DNA from: Lasioglossum baleicum
Taxonomy: Eukaryota; Arthropoda; Insecta; Hymenoptera; Halictidae
DNA length: 64,000 nucleotides
Assembly (NCBI RefSeq): GCF_051020765.1
Contig: NC_134930.1
Span: forward strand, 11,594,001 to 11,658,000
Reading direction: 5' to 3'
The notes under the pieces are model-generated. The model did not search any database and was not told the origin of the DNA. It saw only the letters and a list, made by a program, of their open reading frames with translations. Shown here piece after piece: positions 57,267 through 64,000 of the stretch. The translations under genes and the position numbers were made by a program. Position 1 is the stretch's first letter, and every line of letters begins with the position of its first letter.

Positions 57267-58415
57267 AAATTTGGATTTATTTTCAGATTAATGAAGTCGT
57301 TAGAGGCAGAAGGAAATTTCAACTGGGTTCCCGTTTCTTGCAATTGATGAAGGCAATTTTTACTACCCATAAAAATCCGCGGGTCTACTAATGATGTTTA
57401 TTATTAATTATTCCTTCGATATCACGGATAGCGGATGCTATATCACATAACCAATCGTTTTATTAAATAACACAAAAATTTATAGAGATACTGGAAATGA
57501 CTACCACGTCCCATTAGTATTGCGAAAGAAACACTGCTATGCGTGTGAGAGTAATAACTAGCGGACGGAATAATGACGGAATAAACAGGATACGCGATTC
57601 TACCGAATACGAGAGCTTGAAAATCCATTAATGAATTTTATTTCGCCGAAAACCGAGACGATATTACTGTAGTGTTTTTTGCATTGGATTTCGCATGGTT
57701 TGCCCAGTACGTCGCGCGGAAAAATAACCGATTCGCTGACACGGTTTTTTTCATATCATTTTATCCTTTTTGATGTTGATTGAGCAGCAGAAAAGCGGCG
57801 CGGCGACCGCACGAACGATTTAATAAAATCCCATTGAATTTATCAAATTTCATAAGCGTGTCGGATTTAATGGAATTCTTTCCCGGGGAATTCGCGTTTT
57901 CGCGCACTTGCATTCAGACGGCGCGGCGCGGCATGTCAATCCACGGGCAAATCGCGCGGTCATTGATCACAATGCGACGGGCCGAATTGTGACCGGGTGA
58001 AAAAACAAAGCTGGGGGTAGGAATTGACAAGTTACGCCTTTTGTCCAATTCGAGTTAATTAATCCGCATTCTCATCCGGACGGACACAGTGTTTTTTTCT
58101 GGTGAAGTTCGCCGGGAATTGGATACGTTGTTAAGGTAAATTCCGGTTTGATTTGTTGCCCGTTGCTGGCCGACAGTTATCTGTCAGCTCGATTTGTGAA
58201 CGCAGTTACAGATTAACGGTATTACGCTGACAATGATTTTCTGTTCACTGCAACAGTTATACATACATACATTGAAACTTTTAATTTTATATTGTAGCGC
58301 GTCGATTAGTAACGTTAATAATTTCATTGTTACACTACACTAGCATCTGCAAATGTTCGGACCCCTAGTGTGATCGGCGATACAGGTAATATTGCAGTGG
58401 AAATGATTTTCCGGT
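57267..58415. other. Stretch without recognised gene; GC-richer part 57640-58160
   Basis: A minus-strand GACTGC-family end lies at about 57310-57385 (GACCCGCGGATTTTTATGG). The frame 57780-57992 has no domain. Confidence 0.45.
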
Positions 58416-58419
58416 TGTA

Positions 58420-58976
58420 AAGGGTTTCCCAAAATTCACGCATGAAGTAATTTTGATAGAAAACACAGGTTTTTAGTTAAAAATGGTGAATATTTTATTG
58501 ATTCATAAAGTATACAGTATATGGTTATGTATGGAATAGCATATCGGGTAAATGGCCTCCACGGTTTTGCTGGCACATACGCACTCTTTTGTCGAAATTT
58601 TCCACGACCATTTGCGTTTATGTGGCTGAATTTCGTTGATACAGCGCTCAATTTCCTCCTTCAAGGCGTGGGTGGTCGTGGGCTTGTCGACATAAACCTT
58701 AGACTTCAAAAAACTCCAAAGAAAAAACTCCAACGGCGTTAAATCGCACGATCTGGGCGGCCAATTCTGATCACCAAAGCGGGAAATTACACGACTATTG
58801 AATTGTTTCTCGGGCTGTCATTATTTTTAAAATATTGCCCAACAATGAAAACGCGTTGTTCTTTCCCTGTTATAACTCTGAACTGTCAGCTGTCACGCTG
58901 TCTTTTTTTCGTTGGCAACTATTTACCGCACAAATGGCGCAAAATTCTTATCTTGCGTGAATTTTGGGACACCTTT
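58420..58976 (-). mobile_element. Tc1/mariner-type element, AAGGTGTCCCAAAATTCACG ends
   Basis: The left end AAGGGTTTCCCAAAATTCACG and the complement of the right end (AAAGGTGTCCCAAAATTCACG) are inverted, with TA at 58418-58419 and 58977-58978. The 557 bp include the 3' part of a transposase on the minus strand. Most of the coding region is deleted. Confidence 0.85.
58503..58800 (-). pseudogene. C-terminal fragment of a Tc1/mariner-superfamily transposase
   Basis: The minus-strand frame reads GDQNWPPRSCDLTPLEFFLW, SFLKSKVYVDKP, THALKEEIERCINEIQPH and continues to about 58503. The PPRSxDLTPL(D/E)FF motif contains the last catalytic acid, here E where D is usual. KVYVDKP and the following helix are typical of the carboxyl region of insect transposases in this group, from memory. 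After IQPH a frameshift seems likely, since the end (KRKWSWKISTKECVCASKTVE) loses similarity to the expected pattern. The DNA-binding domain and first two catalytic residues are absent, so it is inactive. Terminal repeats of the same element enclose it. Confidence 0.75.
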
Positions 58977-59330
58977 TATAATAGGGGACAGGGGTTGTAC
59001 AGGTGAATTTAAGAAAATGGAAACTGTACGATCTAAGAAAATTGCCTACCGCCTCCATAAGAGCATACCCCGTTAGTGGCCACGAAGCTTGAGCTGCCTC
59101 GGTCGCCAAGCAGTGTGAACATTATAGTTACTAATCCAATTACAAAACTTCTTTATTTTTCTTTTCTTTTTATGGGACTTTCACCAAGTTGTGACACCAA
59201 CTTTCACCAACTTATTTGTGGCATAGTTCTGACTCAAATGATATAATTTGGAGGTTTTCTTAAATCAAGACTTTACTGTAATCGGTTTAGAAGAGGAGAT
59301 TTTGACTTATCTGATAAGTAGACTGCGGAT

Positions 59331-59460
59331 TATATGCATTTATATGAAAACAGTGGTAAGATTAAAATGATTTAAAAATGTCAATCTATTATTTTCAGAA
59401 TATTAAAATGATTGAAGTAAGAATAAAACGTCTTTTTATTTACTGATAAGACACACAGTG
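59331..59460. repeat. GACTGC-family element, type A end
   Basis: GACTGCGGATTATATGCATT is followed by TATATGAAAACAGTGG. The opposite end may be the degraded ACACACAGTG at 59451-59460. Confidence 0.5.
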
Positions 59461-59514
59461 AAAAACTCTCAGATTCGAAAACAACTTTTGTGAGACGAAG
59501 TGTTACTTTCCTTG

Positions 59515-59605
59515 AAGATCAATCCCGCTAAATCGAGAAATGAGCTTGCAAAAGAGTTGCAGACGGGCAATGTTACTATTCATAACCGATTAAAACAATT
59601 GTGTT
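59515..59605 (+). pseudogene. Mariner-like helix-turn-helix fragment
   Basis: The frame reads NPAKSRNELAKELQTGNVTI, then HNRLKQL. This fits the second helix-turn-helix of mariner transposases (pattern RELAEEL...T..RLK.LG). It sits in an 83-codon frame (59500-59751) whose remaining part has no mariner similarity. No terminal repeats are adjacent, and neither the first helix-turn-helix nor the catalytic domain is seen, so it is a small relic. A host transcription factor with a similar fold cannot be ruled out from this alone, but the density of mariner relics nearby makes transposase the likelier source. Confidence 0.5.
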
Positions 59606-59609
59606 TTTA

Positions 59610-60365
59610 TACAACTGTTTTTAACGAAAACTCCGCAGAACATTCCGAACGATGTAATATTTTCACCGTTTTGCAGTTGATCCGGCCATTTTCCCCACAA
59701 ACGCGTACAATGGGCAGTCTTACGATAACAAATGTGCGGCACTTGAATTAAACTATAATTTGGGATTTCCATGCTAAGTAGGTTCTTCTGACATTCCTCG
59801 CGGCATACTCTCTCTCTCTCTATGGGAGTAGCGGAGGCGTTCATGCGAGAAGATAAGTTGACAAATTTTTCACGGACGGTCCTCTAAAGAATCTCCTGTG
59901 TTTTTGCGCCGCGCCTGGGGACAGCGCGATCGTCTCGATCGTTTCGTCGCTGCGTTTTTCAGGCACACCGGACCGATTAATCGTCGCTGCGGCCGTGCCG
60001 ATGCTAAATCGCTTTAAATTGCTACGAATTACCTCTCACGGAAAGAGTCTGCTCTTCTTCTCTCCTGTGTCCCTTCATCGTGCCCTACTTCTCCCCTCCC
60101 TTATAGAGGTTCGCCCCTCTCCCCTCGCCGTTCTTGTCGAGCTTAAAAGCAACATTCATCCTGGTTATTATTCCACGGGATCCGTGGAATTAAATTGTCG
60201 ACAGTCGGTACAATGGCAAGAAAATGCTGATACGCACGAACAAAAGAGAAACCTCGCGCGACTTTTATCGGACGTCATTTACTCGGAACGGCCACCGGTT
60301 TTCCACGTTAATGCTTGTCGATTTAACCGCACGCCCATCGTCATCTAACATCCGCGTTTGGTAAT
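59610..60365. other. Stretch without recognised gene
   Basis: A GC-richer, pyrimidine-rich part lies at 59880-60350 with a CT microsatellite at 59808-59820. The frame 59995-60348 (117 codons) has no domain. Confidence 0.45.
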
Positions 60366-60369
60366 AAAA

Positions 60370-60560
60370 GTATTTAACCCTTTGATATAGGAGGGTGCTT
60401 TCGAAATCACGGCAGAAGCGGCCGGGTGGCGATTCTACATACAAACATAAGTCGAATTGAAGGAATACAATTTTTTTGTTCACCTTTTCGAGAAAATCGA
60501 GTTTGAAGAGCCCTCGAGTTCGCTTGCTTCAGTATATGCAAGAAGTAGAATTAATGGGTT
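60370..60560 (+). mobile_element. Left half of a foldback element (44955 family)
   Basis: GGTGGCGATTCTACATAC, then AAACATAAGTCGAATTG, TTTTTTTGTTCACC and GAGAAAATCGAGTTTGAAGAG align with the left arm at 44955. No right arm is found. Confidence 0.55.
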
Positions 60561-60668
60561 AAAACAAAGCCTTAAACGCGAAAAGTTTATTCCATATTTT
60601 CGGGTTATTATGCAGGATTAAAGAAGAGAGGTATCGAAACGAAAAATGGGTTGGAGGAAAGAGTCTAG

Positions 60669-60985
60669 GGTCCGTTTTTATTGAAATCGTGTGCTTAACA
60701 ATGCTTTTAGAATCCCCCAAAATTTTAAGCAAGAAAAAAACAAAAATACTGGAATTTACATTTCATATATTTGGTTCACAATTGTGAGCAAATTATGAAG
60801 GGTAGAAAAAAATATTATTCTAGGGGTGAGGGTTGCAAGCAACCCTTTGAATGACACCTACCGAAAAATTCAAGAACAATGTTCTAACCCTTTAAGTGAG
60901 GGGTTAGCGACTTAACATTTTGGGGGATTATCGTTCAACCTAAAAGCATTGTTTTGCACACACACGATATCAATAAAAATCATCG
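60669..60985. mobile_element. Inverted-repeat element, about 317 bp
   Basis: TTTTTATTGAAATCGTGTG near 60675 pairs with CACACGATATCAATAAAAA near 60961. Further pairing is AACAATGCTTTTAG and AATCCCCCAAAAT. Arms of about 65 bp enclose 180 bp without coding sequence. Exact ends not determined. Confidence 0.65.
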
Positions 60986-60989
60986 TGAG

Positions 60990-61968
60990 GGCCACTGGAC
61001 CATGCTTATCCTGCTAGAACTGCTGCGCGTGACTCTGCGAAACTTGCCGCGTACTTCACGAATCGGAATATGTAATAAGCGTGAGAATAGCCGTGCCAGC
61101 TGTTGCCGGCGTAAATATTAGCGGTAAACGTCGCGATACTTGTATGGAGAAATCGGTACACGCCTACGATTGTTCACGGATCGTGCAGAAATAACATTTC
61201 AGCCAGCGTTAACTTAGGCGGAGGAAACATTAGCATCCGGCGCGCGTTCCTTCCGAGCTATGAATTGTCCGCGTGCTCAAACGACCGACTAATTTTCACC
61301 GTGAGTAACGGGGGTGAGAGGAGCGCAAGAACGAATAGAAGAAATATCGTTATACAGACGAAATTGGAGTTCCGTCGCGAACATTTTTGGTGAACTCTTC
61401 CAGGCAATCTACACCGCGCTGATTCATTCATTCCCGGATACTATGTTCTTTCGTGTAGCACTTGCGAACAAAATGAAATTGTTTCGCGGATCGACGCGCA
61501 CATTTCATATCGGAACGATGCAATGATCCTCCATGGGCTGATTGCCCGTTAATAATTGCAAATACCGTTGAATGGCGCGCAGTCTCTCGTGCGTCCACAC
61601 TCAATATGAACAGTTTAATGACTAGGGCGCGAACGGATCGAAGGTGATTGCCTCCATCTAATACCCTTTCACCAAACTACAATACCTTCATTATGGTTCA
61701 TGACGACGTAATGACAGCGTGCCATCGAGCTCCGACAAGAAACGAAAATTGATTTCCAAGTGTTGCACAAAAATGCTCGGACATTAAGGTATGATTTGAT
61801 TGCCAACTTGGCAATATTCGAAAGTGTCATAGAATTAAAGCAGTTGGATTAGCGAAACAAAAATTGAAAAATTAAGATTATGATAGATTTGGACAGATCG
61901 TGACCAAAATTTGGTGCATTGAATGTGTCAGGCCAGCCCATAAGCTCGTTCGTAGTTCAATCATGCAA
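60990..61968. other. Stretch without recognised gene; GC-richer part 61000-61760
   Basis: A single frame of 70 codons with no domain. Confidence 0.45.
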
Positions 61969-61971
61969 ATA

Positions 61972-62648
61972 CAGTAGCGGACAAAAGTTTAAGACCGCTC
62001 TAAAGAAAACGATAACTTTTTAAATATTGTACTATACAATTTGAACTTTTTTGGGAAGCTAGAGCAATTAGTTTACTAAAGGATGTGAAAAGAAATTTTT
62101 TTAAAAAATTGCAATTGATCGGAACTGTTGAAAAAATACTAAAAGTTGAATTTTTAACTTTTTTATGTGGGCCTATATTGAAAATTTTAAAAATACGTTT
62201 TGTAGATCTGTGTCATTGAAACATATTCTGAAAATTTCGTCAAAATCGGTCGATGTTGCAATGAGCTACAAACGTTTAAAGATGGTAAAAATTGCAGATT
62301 TTCAAAAGTTTCATCAATAAATCGGGAGAATCTGCAATTTTACCATCTTTAAACGTTTGCAGCTCATTGCAACGTCGACCGATTTTGACGAAATTTTCAG
62401 AATATGTGTAATTGGCACAGATCTACAAAAAGTATTTTTTAAATTTTCAATATAGCCCCACATAAAAAAGTTAAAAATCAACTTTTAGTATTTTTTCAAC
62501 AGTTCCGATCAATTGCAATTTTTGAAAAAATTTCTTTTCATATCCTTTAGTAAACTAATTGCTCTAGCTTCCCAAAAAAGTTCAAATCGTATAGTACAAT
62601 ATTTAAAAAGTCTTCTTTAGAGCGGTCTTAAATTTTTTTTTACCTGTG
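61972..62648. mobile_element. Large foldback Tc1-like element, about 677 bp
   Basis: The left end CAGTAGCGGACAAAAG, then TTTAAGACCGCTC, preceded by TA, is typical of Tc1/Tc3-like elements. Arms of about 310 bp pair almost throughout (CTAGAGCAATTAGTTTAC, GCAATTGATCGGAACTG, GTCAAAATCGGTCGA.GTTGC). The centre lies near 62312. The outer right end is eroded to ACCTGTG. No coding region. Confidence 0.85.
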
Positions 62649-62702
62649 TAGGAAACAGAGTGTGAGGACTGCTAAAGCACTGATTTGAATTGAACCGATA
62701 TA

Positions 62703-63294
62703 CACTGCTGTGTAAAAGAAAGAAGCACCCAGTATAATTATAAGATATAATGACAAACACAATATCTTTATGTAGAAATTGTATTGTGCAATGATTGATT
62801 TATTCCATTTAATGTATTAGATCAGAGGTTCTCAAACTGTGGTCCGCGGACCCCCAGTAGTCTTTACCGGGGCTCCGCGAAACAATTTTGACATTAACTT
62901 TACATCCCCCAACTTTTCGCTTTTATTCAAATAACTCATTTAATAAAAATCCTACATGGTCAAGACTTTTTGTATTTGTTGTTACTTAACTAGTTATTAA
63001 CATAACTAAACAATAATTAGTAAAAATTTAATTATTTTATATAAAAATGCCGTGAAATGCCTAGGGTTGGGATGGGGTCCGCAAAAAAATGTTCAAGAGG
63101 CGGGCCTTAGACTACATAAGTTTAAGAACCGCTGTATTAGATAATCCGCAATAACACATATGTATATGTATATATTCTCAGAACTATTCACTTAAACAGC
63201 GAAATCCTTTTCCAAAACTTACTGTGTTCCGATTTGATTTTTTACGCTTTTCTATTAAATATGACCGGAAGGTTCTTTCTTTTGCACAGCAGTG
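62703..63294. mobile_element. Tc1-like element containing a hAT insertion
   Basis: CACTGCTGTGTAAAAGAAAG and the complementary CTTTCTTTTGCACAGCAGTG are bordered by TA (62701-62702, 63295-63296). Removing the nested hAT element leaves about 270 bp, a MITE-sized element. No transposase sequence. Confidence 0.85.
62823..63134. mobile_element. hAT-type MITE, 312 bp, with exact 8-bp target duplication
   Basis: CAGAGGTTCTCAAAC and the complementary GTTTAAGAACCGCTG are the ends. TATTAGAT occurs exactly at 62815-62822 and 63135-63142. The CAGRGGTTCTCAAAC...GGTCCGCGGACC form is well known for hAT-type non-autonomous elements in animals. It lies inside the Tc1-like element. Confidence 0.9.
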
Positions 63295-63342
63295 TATATT
63301 GAAACAACGAAGAAGAAAATAATTTTCATTCGTTCTTTCTGT

Positions 63343-63360
63343 CTCTCTCTCTCTCTCTAT
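63343..63360. repeat. CT microsatellite
   Basis: A run of alternating CT of about 16 bases. Confidence 0.85.
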
Positions 63361-63554
63361 CTCAAGTACTCACTTCACTTGTCACAACCATAACCCGCAT
63401 TTGCGCAATCACATTCGCATCTTATCTCTCCTACACATGTGAACAGTTCAATCTGGAGGGATCTACATGCAACTTGGCCCATTGTATAAATCAGTAAAGA
63501 TTTAATCTATCGCTGTAGCTTGATAACTGTTCCATTATCTGAACACTGCTGTCC

Positions 63555-63590
63555 GATTGATTAGTACGGATAATCGAAGTGCCATTGTAT
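63555..63590 (-). mobile_element. Isolated pogo/Tigger-like end
   Basis: Read on the minus strand: TACAATGGCACTTCGATTATCC, a form typical of pogo/Tigger terminal repeats. The other end is not found. Confidence 0.4.
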
Positions 63591-63630
63591 CGTGAATCAG
63601 ATGGGTAACTAGTCAAAGTCGTATTGACCA

Positions 63631-63690
63631 GACCGCGGATTTTATGCATTTCTGACAAAATTGGGTAGGTGCAATTTAAAACAGTAATAA
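63631..63690 (+). repeat. GACTGC-family repeat end, type A
   Basis: GACCGCGGATTTTATGCATT, then TCTGACAAAATTGGGTAGG and TGCAATTTAAAACAGTAA. This is the clearest type A subterminal sequence in the window. Confidence 0.65.
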
Positions 63691-63719
63691 ATCAATTCAA
63701 AGGATTGATGACTGTCAAC

Positions 63720-63900
63720 TAGGGGTGTGCACCCGCACACCTGAGCCACAAATCGAGTCAGACAATAATCGAGTCGGGTCGGGTCGGGATCCCGAAAGTT
63801 TACAAAGTTCGGGCACCCGCGATTTCGGGTCCCGAAAGTTTACAATATTCGGATACTCGAAGCTAAAGTTGTATTTATATAAGTATAATGCTGTTTTATG
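63720..63900 (+). mobile_element. TAGGGGTGTGC element end with 40-bp repeats
   Basis: It starts like the 30071 element. CCCGAAAGTTTACAA occurs at 63791 and 63831, a 40-bp step, with CGGGT repeats before it. The other end may lie beyond the window. Confidence 0.5.
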
Positions 63901-64000
63901 ACTTTTCAATTCAATCTTTTATTTTCACTGGCAGGTTCAGAATGATTTTTCTATTTTTAGTGTAATCGGTTATCAAACTTCGCGAGGAAAACAATATTTT

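Noticed and set aside
1..64000. CRISPR array, bacterial operons or phage genes
   Set aside because: No regularly spaced short repeats with unique spacers, no operon-like coding density and no phage-type frames. The composition and transposons indicate an animal genome.

Overview
The window looks like intergenic or intronic DNA from an insect, most probably a hymenopteran (ant or bee). The evidence is indirect: no bacterial-style coding density, AT-rich DNA alternating with CpG-containing GC-richer islands, and many short Tc1/mariner, hAT, piggyBac-like, pogo-like and Helitron-like remnants of the kind common in ant and bee genomes. I find no intact host protein-coding gene, no rRNA or tRNA gene, and no CRISPR array. 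The longest open frame is 161 codons. The longer frames sit in GC-rich islands or overlap on both strands and carry no domain I can recognise. The species call is inference.

The content is a dense, layered set of transposable-element fossils. (1) Tc1/mariner-type elements with ends CAGGGTGT...ACACCCTG and TA target duplications lie near 0.5-1.6, 9.3-10.0, 34.7, 40.3-40.8, 45.0, 46.7-47.4, 48.5 and 50.9-51.8 kb. Two keep transposase remnants (9.6 and 51.2 kb). A further element with different ends (58.4-59.0 kb) also keeps one. The 40.3 kb palindrome shares its arms with the transposase-bearing 50.9 kb copy, so it looks like a deletion or foldback derivative of that family. (2) Classical mariner fossils (34.0, 55.9-56.8 and 59.5 kb) keep only N-terminal helix-turn-helix regions. 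The 56 kb copy is split by a TTAA-flanked palindromic element. (3) Large foldback elements with long arms lie at 11.0-11.4, 23.8-24.3, 28.0-28.2, 48.1-48.4, 56.3-56.8, 60.7-61.0 and 62.0-62.6 kb. (4) Other DNA elements are TTAA-flanked piggyBac-like MITEs (15.8, 44.3, 57.1 kb), hAT-like elements (30, 43.8-45.4, 62.8 kb), a pogo/Tigger-like MITE (45.9 kb), a Tc1 fossil with the SPDINPIEH motif (26.0 kb), a Stowaway-like element (38.1-38.7 kb) and a Helitron-like element with a 137-bp internal tandem repeat (18.5-19.1 kb). (5) One clear retroposition event is at 46.69-46.85 kb: an A-tract flanked by a 14-bp perfect direct repeat.

The most distinctive feature is a family I could not name. Its ends read GACTGCGGATTTTATGCA, and about 20 full or partial copies are scattered over the 64 kb on both strands. 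Several are paired head-to-head about 190-200 bp apart, as expected of a MITE. Other signals worth checking are a near-identical 220-bp hairpin (23.8-24.3 kb), a 26-bp perfect palindrome made of two overlapping GATA-type sites (17.2 kb), a 35-45-bp motif with a GGGTC/GACCC stem present three times, and two unnamed dispersed repeats about 0.6 and 0.8 kb long, each present twice. The GC-richer islands between the repeats hold no gene I can support. They could be ordinary unique sequence or regulatory DNA, which would need cross-species alignment to decide.
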